A stretch of 64,000 nt of DNA, from the NCBI GenBank assembly GCA_964424555.1, contig CAYRIX010000005.1, forward strand, positions 6,321 to 70,320, written 5' to 3'. Source of the DNA: UMGS172 sp964424555 (lineage in GTDB: Bacteria > Bacillota > Clostridia > Oscillospirales > Acutalibacteraceae). Both the position numbers and the translations under genes were made by a program. Within the stretch, counting starts at the first letter, position 1. Each line of letters opens with the position of its first letter. Below, piece after piece: positions 51,908 to 60,610 of this stretch. The notes under the pieces were generated by a model. That model made no database searches. It saw only the letters and a list, made by a program, of their open reading frames with translations, and had not been told where the DNA came from.

Positions 51908-53580
51908 CCATTGCGGTTTTAACCGACCTTCATTGTGACGGCTCACCCCGTCAGTATGCCAATATGCGCCGTTCGTTGCGTGTTTTGAAGTCCAAAGCGA
52001 CCGACGGCATCGATGTGCTTTTGATGGCGGGCGATTATACCTTTACGGGTCAAGAGAACGATGCGGTCAGTTTCAGAAACGAACTAACCGCTTTTATTGA
52101 CCCGAAGCGTACCGCTATTGTGCCTGCCTGCGGCAATCACGACACCTGCTGGAAGGGTTGCATGAGGGCCGACGGTTGGGACAAGGTATGGAGTCCCGTG
52201 CTTAACAATTTAGCCGAAGACAGCGACGGTGAACACGGAAATTATCACATTGTTGTTGGTGGATACCATTTTTTGACCGTCGAGGCCGAGAGGTATAATC
52301 CCAACCTTTTTACAGATCACACCGCAAGCTGGTTGCATGATACGTTGACCGCTATCACTGCGGCCGACCCTGAACGTTATGTGTTTGTTGCTACCCACGG
52401 TGCTGCAGAAAAGTCGGGTATTTACGGGGCTGATCCCAAACTTGACGGATACACCGCCGTATGGGGAAATTCACCAACGCTTTACGATATGCTTTGTGAT
52501 TTCCCGCAGGCGGTACTGTTTACGGGCCACACGCATTATAGCTTGGAGAACGAGCGGTCTATTATGCAACGAGATTTCACAGCTGTGAATGCAGGCGGTG
52601 TATCCGATATCGCAAGTATTTGGAAGACCGAAGCTAAAGGCTGGCTCAACTCGGATTTTGAACGTGACGGTTCGCAAGGCTTGTTGGTTACCGTCACAAA
52701 CGGTGCAGTTAAAATGCAACGCATAGACTTTGTGTGTGACCGTGTTATAGGTGAGTGGCAGTTGCCCGCACCGTTGGCTGACGGTACACACCTGCAGTGT
52801 TACCGAGATGACCGAGACCCAAAGACAGGTCCTGATTTCGATGAAAAAAGTGTAAAATTGACCTCTGTGGGACGTGGATTTACTTATATCGAGCATTCTG
52901 CCGCCAAATCACAAGCACAGATATTAGGTTATCACTATAAGCTCGTGAAGGACGGTCAGGAGAAGACTTTCAGCTTGTTTTCAGAATGGGAAAATGGTGC
53001 TGTGTTTTTGAAGCTTGTGCGGTTATCTTTACCGCAACCGCCGTTTGAGTTCACCGTTACGGCTGAGGATATCTGGGGCAATAAGGGACGGCCGCTTGTT
53101 GTTACGGTGAATGATGTGGCAGTGGAACGCTATACCGTTGACCGTTTGCCTGATATCCTACAGAGCGTTACACAGGGTACAATGTCGGACATTTCGGTGA
53201 CTTTTGATAATATTACCGTTACGGGTGAGTCGCCTAAAGTAGGCCTGCTGTTTTCCTCAAACGGTGTGCCTGAAGACTACAGCGAGGGCGAAAACGGTCT
53301 TATCGGTATTGATCTTTCTCAGGGAAAGATCACCTGCCATCCGTTTAATTCAGGTATAATTGTCCTGCGTCACCCTGCGCTTCAGTACGAAAATGCTCCA
53401 CGAATTACGCTGAAGTTTTACGAGGATGAAAACGGAGGTATACGTCTTACCGTTGCGGCATCGCAAAAGCAGTTTGATATAGAACTGCCCAACTTTTTCT
53501 TCTGGGCAAAAAGTCTTGATGATCTGTCAAGTGTTTATGCCGCTGTTTCTACACAGGATGTGACCGTTGAACTGCGTTAA
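51895..53580 (+). CDS. Calcineurin-like metallophosphoesterase
   Basis: A 561-residue protein with an N-terminal metallophosphatase domain (residues 1-270): LTDLHCDG, MAGDYTFTGQ, CGNHDTC and FTGHTHYS supply the two-metal site. The C-terminal half is beta-rich and not recognised. It has no signal peptide, so it probably acts inside the cell. It overlaps gpsA by 13 bp. Substrate unknown; phosphodiesters or phospholipid headgroups are only suggestions. Confidence 0.85.
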   Translation: MAELTIAVLTDLHCDGSPRQYANMRRSLRVLKSKATDGIDVLLMAGDYTFTGQENDAVSFRNELTAFIDPKRTAIVPACGNHDTCWKGCMRADGWDKVWSPVLNNLAEDSDGEHGNYHIVVGGYHFLTVEAERYNPNLFTDHTASWLHDTLTAITAADPERYVFVATHGAAEKSGIYGADPKLDGYTAVWGNSPTLYDMLCDFPQAVLFTGHTHYSLENERSIMQRDFTAVNAGGVSDIASIWKTEAKGWLNSDFERDGSQGLLVTVTNGAVKMQRIDFVCDRVIGEWQLPAPLADGTHLQCYRDDRDPKTGPDFDEKSVKLTSVGRGFTYIEHSAAKSQAQILGYHYKLVKDGQEKTFSLFSEWENGAVFLKLVRLSLPQPPFEFTVTAEDIWGNKGRPLVVTVNDVAVERYTVDRLPDILQSVTQGTMSDISVTFDNITVTGESPKVGLLFSSNGVPEDYSEGENGLIGIDLSQGKITCHPFNSGIIVLRHPALQYENAPRITLKFYEDENGGIRLTVAASQKQFDIELPNFFFWAKSLDDLSSVYAAVSTQDVTVELR

Positions 53581-53603
53581 ACAATACCAAAGGAGCGACT
53601 GCA

Positions 53604-53990
53604 ATGCGTAAAGGACTGAAAATCCGCTTGCCGTATATTATCCTGACGATCATGTTACTCACGGTTGAAGTGTTAATTGGTGCATTTGTGCACGATGATT
53701 TTGTGCGGCCGTTTGTTGGTGATATGCTGGTGGCGGTGCTTTTATGCACAATGGGTAGAGTTGTGTTCCTAAAATGGCGTTGGTTACCGCTTGCGGTATT
53801 GCTGCTTGCCACCGTGGTCGAACTTTCACAGTTACTTGAACTCGACCGCTTGCTTGGGATTAAAGGCACCGTTTTGGGTACGGCTTTAGGCTCAACCTTT
53901 GATGTTGCCGACCTTATCTGCTACACAGTTGGGTGTGGTATGTTCTTTGTCTGTGAGATAGGAATAAGAAGGTTTAAACCAAATAAATAA
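53604..53990 (+). CDS. DUF2809 membrane protein
   Basis: A 128-residue membrane protein with about four helices that matches the DUF2809 pattern: FVRPFVGDMLVAVLLCTMGR and LLLATVVELSQL followed by a C-terminal helix with DVADLICYTVGCG. Function unknown. AAAGGAGCG precedes the ATG. It ends 24 bp before the folT promoter. Confidence 0.8.
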   Translation: MRKGLKIRLPYIILTIMLLTVEVLIGAFVHDDFVRPFVGDMLVAVLLCTMGRVVFLKWRWLPLAVLLLATVVELSQLLELDRLLGIKGTVLGTALGSTFDVADLICYTVGCGMFFVCEIGIRRFKPNK

Positions 53991-54014
53991 CAACAAAGAT
54001 TAATTAATTTCCTA

Positions 54015-54043
54015 TAGACAAACGGTGTGGAATGTGCTACAAT
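54015..54043 (+). promoter_or_regulatory. Promoter of folT
   Basis: TAGACA at 54015-54020, a 17-bp spacer, and TACAAT at 54038-54043. It would place the THF riboswitch in a leader of about 180 nt. Confidence 0.65.
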
Positions 54044-54073
54044 ACAAAGCGGTGTGAGAACACCGTAATTAAA

Positions 54074-54173
54074 ACAGAGTAGAAACCGATGCGTGAAGTG
54101 CCTCAAAGAACGGGGAGTTGTCTTGAGGACGAAGGGTCTTATGATCTGCGGTAGCGGTTTCGCATCCCGCTGT
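54074..54173 (+). promoter_or_regulatory. Tetrahydrofolate (THF) riboswitch
   Basis: Matches the folT-type THF aptamer by eye: P1 ACAG/CTGT, the conserved AGTAG after it, P2 AAACCG/CGGTTT, then GCATCC before the closing P1 strand. The internal segments GCGTgAAGTG, ACGAAG and GCGGTAG also follow the known aptamer. It precedes an ECF S component of the folate type. Confidence 0.85.
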
Positions 54174-54190
54174 CATAGTAAGATAAAAAG

Positions 54191-54224
54191 CCTCTTATTA
54201 TTTCAACGACGATGTAATAGGAGG
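54191..54224 (+). promoter_or_regulatory. RBS-sequestering hairpin of folT
   Basis: CCTCTTATTA (54191-54200) pairs over ten bases with TAATAGGAGG (54215-54224), one pair being G-U. The second arm is the ribosome binding site itself, so the stem would block translation of folT. It is the likely expression platform of the THF riboswitch. Confidence 0.8.
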
Positions 54225-54231
54225 TTTATTT

Positions 54232-54759
54232 ATGCAAAAACAAAACAACACACAGTATATCCGTATGGTTGCTATTCTCGGCATCCTTTCGGCCGTTGCC
54301 GTAATCAGCTCGGGGGTATTCCCTATGGGCTTGACCGTGAGAATCGGAGAGTTTATCAAGCTTTCACCTGTCTTTTTGGCGGTGGCGCTGGCAGGCAGTA
54401 TGTACGGCTGGTGGGCAGGAGCGTTGGTGGCATTTATTGCTGATTTTATGCAGGCTCTTGTTTCGGGACTTGGATTCTCACCGCTCATATTGGCGGTGAA
54501 CGTCCTTTGCGGTGCTTGTTTTGGGCTTTTATTGCATAACACTAAAAGCGTATTTAAGATCGTTTTATCGGTACTGCTTACTCAGGTTATAGGCGGCCTT
54601 TGCTTAAATACCTTAGCCCTGCATTGGCAGTATGGAATGCCGATTTTCCCGACGATATATTGGCGTATGGTACAGACGGCTGTTATGATATTTGTTGAGA
54701 CGGTTATGTTGATTCTTGTTATCAAAATCGCTGACCTGCCGAGAAGCTTGAAAAAATAA
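54232..54759 (+). CDS. folT: Folate ECF transporter S component (FolT)
   Basis: Substrate-capture subunit for folate uptake, docking on the shared EcfAA'T module. The 175-residue protein has about six helices and family features GLTVRIGEFIKLSPVFLAVALAGSMYG, GFSPLILAVNVLCG and the NTLALHWQYGMP region near the end. Identity is supported strongly by the THF riboswitch upstream. AGGAGG lies 7 bp before the ATG. It is separated from the convergent GNAT gene by a palindromic relict and terminator. Confidence 0.9.
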   Translation: MQKQNNTQYIRMVAILGILSAVAVISSGVFPMGLTVRIGEFIKLSPVFLAVALAGSMYGWWAGALVAFIADFMQALVSGLGFSPLILAVNVLCGACFGLLLHNTKSVFKIVLSVLLTQVIGGLCLNTLALHWQYGMPIFPTIYWRMVQTAVMIFVETVMLILVIKIADLPRSLKK

Positions 54760-54774
54760 TGCAGGGAAAGCACA

Positions 54775-54795
54775 GGCTCCCTCTAAGAGGGAAGC
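54775..54795. repeat. Relict of the MITE-like palindromic element
   Basis: GGCTCCCTCT-aa-GAGGGAAGC, matching the first arm of the element at 27296-27429. Confidence 0.5.
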
Positions 54796-54809
54796 AAGAA
54801 CAGAACAAC

Positions 54810-54848
54810 AACCCCGTAGTTATCGCAAGGACAACTACGGGGTTTGTG
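54810..54848. terminator. Bidirectional terminator after folT
   Basis: AACCCCGTAGTT (54810-54821) pairs with AACTACGGGGTT (54833-54844). It lies between convergent folT and the GNAT gene. Confidence 0.8.
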
Positions 54849-54850
54849 TT

Positions 54851-55966
54851 TTAGTTAAGGTATGGACAGTAGATGGGGATTGGGAGGATTGAGGCGGCGT
54901 CTCTGGTGAGATTCGGGCGGAAAGCGTTGTTGCCGCCGAAAAGGAAGTCGTAAACGTCGAGACCTTTTAGTGTGAAATCGGCGGTGCCGTCAAACTCGGT
55001 AACGTTGGGCAGACCGTTTTTCACCTCTATTTTCCATTTGCCGAAAATGTCAGAATCGACGGTGAATGAGCCGTCCATCGGTTGGTTTTTAAGCTTTATA
55101 TTAAGAAAAAATTCAACCGTTTTCTTGAAATCGTATATTCTGAAATTGGCAGGCGGCCACATTTTGTAGCTTTCGGAATACTTCAGGGCAACGCGCATTA
55201 TTTGGTATTCGGTATCGGGCACGACGTAGCAAATAGTCGAGGTTTTTCGGTGCTCGAGGTAGGCCTTCATGGTCACGGCAAAATCGGAGAGGTCAAAAAG
55301 GTAAATATTCTTGATGTAATCAACCTGAACGATATAGCCGATGAACTCACCGTTTTTGAAAACTGCAAGGTTGGTACTGCCGTTGGACGGTAGGGCGAGC
55401 TTGTAAGCCTCAAACTCACGCTCAAAGTGGTACTGTGTTTTGTAAAGCTCGTAGGCATTTTGGAGTATTTGGTCGTTTTGCTCCAACAGATTTTCGAAGG
55501 TGATGACCGAAGTGTCGAGGTCGGGGTCGAAGAAACGGGCGTTGATATCAAACGAGCATTGCACACCGCATTTGTGGTAACCGAAACGGCGGTAACGTGC
55601 CTCGTTGCCGTGGAAGTAGCTGAAAGCAAAGCCTTCCCGTGTATCCTCTTGGGCGGTGTGATTAAGTAGTGCTGACATATAACCCTTCCCACGACAGGCT
55701 TCGTCAACGGCAATATTACCGCTACCGCAGACCTTTAGTGCCAAATCACCGTACTTCAAGGTAAGAGGATAGCTTGCCGCCATGCCAACTATTCTGCCGT
55801 TTTCCTTGATGCAATGATGTGCTCGCATTGCTTCATCGGTCGGTTGCATAATTCTCGGAAAAAGCTTTTGGAATGCCTTGGGGTCGTCCTTTTTAAATGC
55901 TCCGCTTAAAACCTCTAAGCATTCGTAGAAGTCGTCTTTGGTCATTCTCGTAAATACTTCTGCCAT
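54851..55966 (-). CDS. Eis-like GNAT N-acetyltransferase
   Basis: A 371-residue protein of the Eis/DUF4111-like GNAT class. The N-terminal GNAT domain has AVDEACRGKGYMSALLNH (acetyl-CoA loop, about residues 90-108). A second GNAT-like domain and a C-terminal sterol-carrier-like domain (ending DGTADFTLKGLDVYDFLFGG) match the three-part Eis layout. Substrate unknown; Eis proteins acetylate amines, including aminoglycosides in mycobacteria. Start ATG 55966 follows AAGGACGG. Confidence 0.83.
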   Translation of the reverse strand: MAEVFTRMTKDDFYECLEVLSGAFKKDDPKAFQKLFPRIMQPTDEAMRAHHCIKENGRIVGMAASYPLTLKYGDLALKVCGSGNIAVDEACRGKGYMSALLNHTAQEDTREGFAFSYFHGNEARYRRFGYHKCGVQCSFDINARFFDPDLDTSVITFENLLEQNDQILQNAYELYKTQYHFEREFEAYKLALPSNGSTNLAVFKNGEFIGYIVQVDYIKNIYLFDLSDFAVTMKAYLEHRKTSTICYVVPDTEYQIMRVALKYSESYKMWPPANFRIYDFKKTVEFFLNIKLKNQPMDGSFTVDSDIFGKWKIEVKNGLPNVTEFDGTADFTLKGLDVYDFLFGGNNAFRPNLTRDAASILPIPIYCPYLN

Positions 55967-56149
55967 ATTGAACACCGTCCTTTTTAGTTTATTTTATCGT
56001 ATCATTTTCAACGGTTCAAGTCAATCCACAATGCGTGGATTTTCTTGAGTGAGGCACAACCGTCTGTGGACTTTTTATGGCAAAAGGGTATTCAATAATT
56101 TTGATGTGCATATATACTAAGAAAGAAAATAAAAGAAAGGGTGTTGTCA

Positions 56150-57076
56150 ATGCGTGTGTTTGATCTGCATTGCGACACCCTTTTTAAATTTTTTGAGGAT
56201 GAAAGATATTCATTTGTTCAAAACAACGGGCACATAAGTGATTCGGCATTGGCGGATGGCGGCTACCTTGCACAATGCTTTGCGATATATCAACCGACCG
56301 ATATCACGGGTGACAGCGGCTTTGAGTTTTTCAAAAAGCAATGCCAAACCTTTGAACGCATGGTGGCCCAAAGTCACAACCTGGCGGTTGCGCGAACAAG
56401 GGCCGATGTTGAGCAAAACCGTTCACACGGCAAGGTTTCGGCTGTTTTGACGGTTGAAAACGCCGACTTTTTGCAGAATAGAATCCAACGGTTGGAAGCA
56501 GTCAAACAAAACGGGGTCAAGGTGTTGGGTCTTGTCCACAACGGTGAAAACTGCTTAGGATTGCCTCATTCGGCCGACGCTGAACTTAAAAAAATGCCTC
56601 TCAAAAGGTTTGGGCGTGAGGTGGTTGACGCGTTGAACAGTACCGATATTACTGTGGATGTGTCGCACCTGAACTTGGGCGGTTTTTATGACGTGGTAAG
56701 GCTTTCAAAAAAGCCGTTTGTTGCAACACATTCGGGTTGCCGAGCACTCTGTGAGCACTCGCGAAATCTTTACGACGACCAGATAAGATTGATTGCAAAG
56801 TCGGGCGGTGTTGTGGGTTGTGTTTTTTATTCTCACTTTTTAAACGGCACCAACCGCACCGCAGCCGCGGACATTATCCGCCATCTTGAACATCTGATAA
56901 AGGTCGGCGGAGAGGATGTGGCGGCGCTGGGTACCGATTTTGACGGTATGGAATGCGACCTCTTTATAAAGACAGCCGCAAAGATGCCCGAGCTTACCGA
57001 AAAACTTATAAAACGGTTCGGTTTTTTTGTGGCCGAGAAGATAGCATTCAAAAACGCAATGAGGATCATTATGTGA
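56150..57076 (+). CDS. Membrane dipeptidase-like protein (peptidase M19)
   Basis: A 308-residue renal-dipeptidase-family zinc enzyme. The metal ligands are visible: HCDT at residues 6-9, LTVENADF with the bridging Glu, DVSHLN, ATHSGCR and GTDFDGM. Family members cleave dipeptides, some with D-residues, and some beta-lactams. It is shorter than the mammalian enzyme but normal for bacteria. GAAAGGGTG precedes ATG 56150. It is cytosolic by sequence. Confidence 0.9.
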   Translation: MRVFDLHCDTLFKFFEDERYSFVQNNGHISDSALADGGYLAQCFAIYQPTDITGDSGFEFFKKQCQTFERMVAQSHNLAVARTRADVEQNRSHGKVSAVLTVENADFLQNRIQRLEAVKQNGVKVLGLVHNGENCLGLPHSADAELKKMPLKRFGREVVDALNSTDITVDVSHLNLGGFYDVVRLSKKPFVATHSGCRALCEHSRNLYDDQIRLIAKSGGVVGCVFYSHFLNGTNRTAAADIIRHLEHLIKVGGEDVAALGTDFDGMECDLFIKTAAKMPELTEKLIKRFGFFVAEKIAFKNAMRIIM

Positions 57077-57154
57077 CAAAATCTGCAATATCCTTGTTGA
57101 CAGTGCTAAGGTATAGTGCTAAAATGAGCATAGCAAAGTGTGGGAGGATGTTTT

Positions 57155-58312
57155 ATGAAAATTTTGTTTGCAGCCGATATGTCGTTCAACTATATTGAAA
57201 ACGTTCCGACTGAGGATGACGCGAAAAAGGCGATGTGTCAGGCGGCCGAGCATTTCAAGTCGGCCGATTTTTCAATGCTCAACCTTGAAAATATCTTCGG
57301 TGACCGTGAAACTGGTACGCCGATAAAGAAGTCGGGTCCCAACCTCATTTCGGACGACCGATTTATCCGATATATCGAGGCTTTGAATCCCACCGCCGTC
57401 GGTTGTGCCAACAACCACACGGGCGATTTTATGGGTGAGCCGATGTTCCACACGCTCGATATGCTGCATGAGCGAGGTTATGTTACCACCGGTGCAGGCA
57501 AGGATATTGATGAGGCCTACATACCCGTTAAATTTACCAAGGACGGCATAACCGTAAGCGTTTTGGCAGTTTGCGAAAATGAATTCGGCGCTGCAACCAA
57601 AGAAACTTGTGGTTCGGCGGGATATTCCTTGGGCAGGGTGACGAAGTTTATTCAAACTGCGCTTAAAAACGGTGAAAGGCCTATCGTTTATTTCCACGGC
57701 GGAAACGAAGAATGTCCGTATCCTTCAATGGGCAAGACCGAGCTTTACCGCCATTTTATTGATATCGGTGCTGTGGCTGTCATTGCTATGCATACTCATT
57801 GTCCTCAAGGCTATGAGATATATAACGGTGCGCCTATCGTTTACAGTATGGGCAACTTTTTCTTTCCGCACCGCAAGCCCAAGCTCAAAACTTGGAACTT
57901 GGGCTATATGTCGGTGCTTGACGTTACCGAAGACGGTATAACTCTGAAAATCATTCCTTACGAATTTGATATGAACGGTATACACGTTCTTGATGGTCAG
58001 AAGCTTGATGATTTTAACCGCTATATTGACAAGCTCAATGCCGTCATCGCCGATGATGAACTGCATCAAAAATATTGGAACATCTGGGCTGTCCGTTGGG
58101 GATTGGGTCATTATATCAAGAGTGTCGTTGTCGACCTTGAGGTTTTAGAGGATGAAAAGCGCTTGATTCCGCTTAAAAATATGTTCTCGTGCGAGGCTCA
58201 CTGCGAGCTTCTGCGTGATGCGCTCAACCTCAAATATTTTGACAAGGCTGATGAGTTCAAGCAACTGATAGACCTTTCAAAAGAACTGCAAGCACCAAAA
58301 ATCGGAGAATAA
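57155..58312 (+). CDS. CapA-family (poly-gamma-glutamate synthesis-like) protein
   Basis: A 385-residue CapA-like protein with a calcineurin-like fold: FAADMSFNYIE, MLNLENIFG, GCANNHTGDFM and YFHGGNEECPYPS, then VIAMHTHCPQGYE for the second metal. In other bacteria CapA/PgsA is tied to capsule polymer export, but this one has no membrane anchor or signal peptide and lacks capBC neighbours, so a role as a metallophosphatase is equally possible. GGGAGG sets ATG 57155. Confidence 0.85.
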   Translation: MKILFAADMSFNYIENVPTEDDAKKAMCQAAEHFKSADFSMLNLENIFGDRETGTPIKKSGPNLISDDRFIRYIEALNPTAVGCANNHTGDFMGEPMFHTLDMLHERGYVTTGAGKDIDEAYIPVKFTKDGITVSVLAVCENEFGAATKETCGSAGYSLGRVTKFIQTALKNGERPIVYFHGGNEECPYPSMGKTELYRHFIDIGAVAVIAMHTHCPQGYEIYNGAPIVYSMGNFFFPHRKPKLKTWNLGYMSVLDVTEDGITLKIIPYEFDMNGIHVLDGQKLDDFNRYIDKLNAVIADDELHQKYWNIWAVRWGLGHYIKSVVVDLEVLEDEKRLIPLKNMFSCEAHCELLRDALNLKYFDKADEFKQLIDLSKELQAPKIGE

Positions 58313-58360
58313 AATAAAACGCGGTCGAACTGAGTTGCTCGGCCACGTTTTTGCTGTATA

Positions 58361-59263
58361 TCAAAGAAATTTTCCGTCCTGCATCCAGAAAAGGCCAAGG
58401 CCTAAGTGGGGTATCTCGTTTTCCTTGATGGCTTTAATATATGCTCGGCGAAGAGAGTTATCGGCAGGTAACTTGTCTACATCACTGCAGTCTTTTGTGT
58501 TGAAAATTCTCCAAAAATCGCTCTCAACGGTCTTTTCGTGAGGTGTGATGTGGAAGAAATCCATGAATTTAAGTATATTAGAGTCGGGGCTCAGCATCTC
58601 ACGGTGCTCGGGTGCTATCAGCCAAGACCCTGTACGGAAAGGTACGACACCGTTCTTGAATGCAGGCGCAAAGAACTTGCTGGCCTTGATAAAGGAATTT
58701 CGGCAGTCCTCCTGCCTTAACGGGCCTAAAGCAGGGATATGGATGCCGACAAAATGCTCACCGGCCAGAAGGTTACGATAGGGAGAGGGCAGGTCGGACT
58801 GGCATAGGTTGATCTCAAACTGCAAGCGGCCTAACGCAAAACGTGTGAGGTTGAAGAATCTGCCGAACCAATCGGTGACAAACGTGCCCCAAATGCCTCT
58901 TACAGCGTAGCATTCCTGCAGCTTTGCCTTAAAGTCAAGACAGGAGTCGTGATAAATATCAAGGCTTATGCTTCGCTTGATATAAAGCTCCTTCATATGC
59001 TCGGACATGAGAATAAGAAACACAAGGTCCACCGTCTCCTGCGGCTCAGAGGTCAATTCGGCAACTTTAGGCAAGGGCTTAATTAACTGACTGTAATCAA
59101 ACCAAATATCCGACTCGTAAAGTCTTAAAACAGCTTCTATCTTTTCGGCGGCGGCGGTTTCGGCGTATATTGCCGCACAGGTCTTAGAAAGTGCCTCTTG
59201 CGCCTGAGTGGGATAGTCAAACTCTTTTGTAAAGTTGTTTAAATAATCAATTCTTGCAGACAT
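58361..59263 (-). CDS. Two-domain acyltransferase (NAT_N/GNAT_C-type)
   Basis: A 300-residue protein that resembles the two-part acyltransferases with an N-terminal helical domain and a C-terminal GNAT-like domain. WGTFVTDWFGRFFNLTRFALGRLQFEI, FVGIHIPALGPL and the final IPHLGLGLFWMQDG are characteristic of this group as I recall it. Substrate unknown. No clear ribosome binding site is seen except GGGGTGC upstream of ATG 59263. It stands alone on the minus strand. Confidence 0.6.
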   Translation of the reverse strand: MSARIDYLNNFTKEFDYPTQAQEALSKTCAAIYAETAAAEKIEAVLRLYESDIWFDYSQLIKPLPKVAELTSEPQETVDLVFLILMSEHMKELYIKRSISLDIYHDSCLDFKAKLQECYAVRGIWGTFVTDWFGRFFNLTRFALGRLQFEINLCQSDLPSPYRNLLAGEHFVGIHIPALGPLRQEDCRNSFIKASKFFAPAFKNGVVPFRTGSWLIAPEHREMLSPDSNILKFMDFFHITPHEKTVESDFWRIFNTKDCSDVDKLPADNSLRRAYIKAIKENEIPHLGLGLFWMQDGKFL

Positions 59264-59401
59264 TCTCAGCACCCCGAAAACAAGTTTTCTTAATCATACA
59301 CTCCGGATGTTTAAAATGTCAATACATATTTCTAAAAAAATTGACGGCATTACAAGTTTGTGCTATAATTCTTGTAAAAGATAGTTTTTCGGAGGTTCAT
59401 T

Positions 59402-60610
59402 ATGACCGATTGTTTGATAATCGGCGGCGGTGCAGCGGGCTTGTCACTGGCCGTTATGCTTAAAACCGACCGACCCGATCTGGCAGTGACATTACTGGAA
59501 AGAGCCGACCGTTTGGGCAAAAAGCTTGCAACCACGGGTAACGGACGCTGTAACATAACAAACACATGCCTTTCTCCCGAACGGTATCACGGAGACTGTG
59601 AGTTTGCGGCCGAAATTTTGGGACAGTTTGGCTTCGATAGGCAGAAAAAGTTTTTCGAGGACCTTGGTGTATTGTTTTATGAAGAAAATGATGGTAAGGT
59701 ATATCCAAGATCGCTGCAGGCAACCTCGGTAGTAGATGCTCTCAGATTCAGAGTAGAGGAGCTGGGTGTCAATGTTATGCTTAACACCGCCGTGCAAGAG
59801 GTCAAGCGTGATTCGGACGGCTTTTTAGTTGTGTGTGCAGATAAAACACTTAAGGCAAGAACGGTCGTTGTCGCTGTCGGCGGACAGGCCGGCGGCAAGC
59901 TGGGAAGCACCGACGGTTACTCTATATTGAAAGCCATGGGTCACAAGGTGGAAAAGGTTTTCCCGTCGGTCGTTCAACTTAAAACACCGACCAATGTTGT
60001 GCGCCAACTCAAAGGCATAAAGGTGGATGCACTTGTGACCGCTAAATCGGATTTAGGTTACCGTACCGAGTTTGGCGAAGTGTTGTTTTGTGACTATGGT
60101 CTGTCAGGACCGCCTGTTTTGCAGGTGTCCCGTTTGGCCGAAGGCGGTAATATGACGGTTAGCCTCGACCTTGTCCACGATATGTCCAAAACCGAAGTAA
60201 ATAAAGAGATATTGAGACGCTGTGAGGCTTTTGGAACCCGAAATGCAGGCGATATGCTTACGGGATTTTTGCATAAGCGTTTGGGTCAGGTTATTTTGAA
60301 GTGTTCAGGTGTCGATTTGAATGCCCCCTGCGGTGAAATATCTGAAAAAGCGGTCGAAAGAATCGCCGAAACCATAAAGTCGTTTGAATTTAAGGTTGAT
60401 GGGACGCTTGGTTTTGAGAACGCACAGGTCACGGCAGGCGGTGCTCAATGCGCACAGTTTTTTACCAACTGCATGTCCAAAAAAGCAAAGGGTCTGTTTG
60501 CCGTCGGTGAGGTCTTGAACGTTGACGGTGATTGCGGAGGCTTTAATCTCAGCTTTGCATGGAGCTCGGCCTTTGCCGCTTTCAACGGAATAAAGGAATA
60601 CCTTAAATGA
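59402..60610 (+). CDS. NAD(P)/FAD-dependent oxidoreductase, HI0933/BaiN family
   Basis: A 402-residue flavoprotein of the HI0933/BaiN-like family. The FAD-binding motif GGGAAGLSLAVML (residues 8-20) and the ATTGNGRCNITN block near 40-50 are characteristic. The C-terminus has GEVLNVDGDCGGFNLSFAWSS. Functions differ across the family; BaiN reduces bile acid intermediates, but this cannot be claimed here. TCGGAGG sets the ATG. The last four bases overlap the next flavoprotein gene. Confidence 0.9.
   Translation: MTDCLIIGGGAAGLSLAVMLKTDRPDLAVTLLERADRLGKKLATTGNGRCNITNTCLSPERYHGDCEFAAEILGQFGFDRQKKFFEDLGVLFYEENDGKVYPRSLQATSVVDALRFRVEELGVNVMLNTAVQEVKRDSDGFLVVCADKTLKARTVVVAVGGQAGGKLGSTDGYSILKAMGHKVEKVFPSVVQLKTPTNVVRQLKGIKVDALVTAKSDLGYRTEFGEVLFCDYGLSGPPVLQVSRLAEGGNMTVSLDLVHDMSKTEVNKEILRRCEAFGTRNAGDMLTGFLHKRLGQVILKCSGVDLNAPCGEISEKAVERIAETIKSFEFKVDGTLGFENAQVTAGGAQCAQFFTNCMSKKAKGLFAVGEVLNVDGDCGGFNLSFAWSSAFAAFNGIKEYLK

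Noticed and set aside
54851..55966. Aminoglycoside-resistance Eis enzyme
   Set aside because: The three-part layout is Eis-like, but nothing in the sequence shows drug specificity.
56022..56047. Terminator hairpin AATCCAC/GTGGATT between divergent genes
   Set aside because: No gene ends here; it lies in a promoter region and may be chance or an operator.
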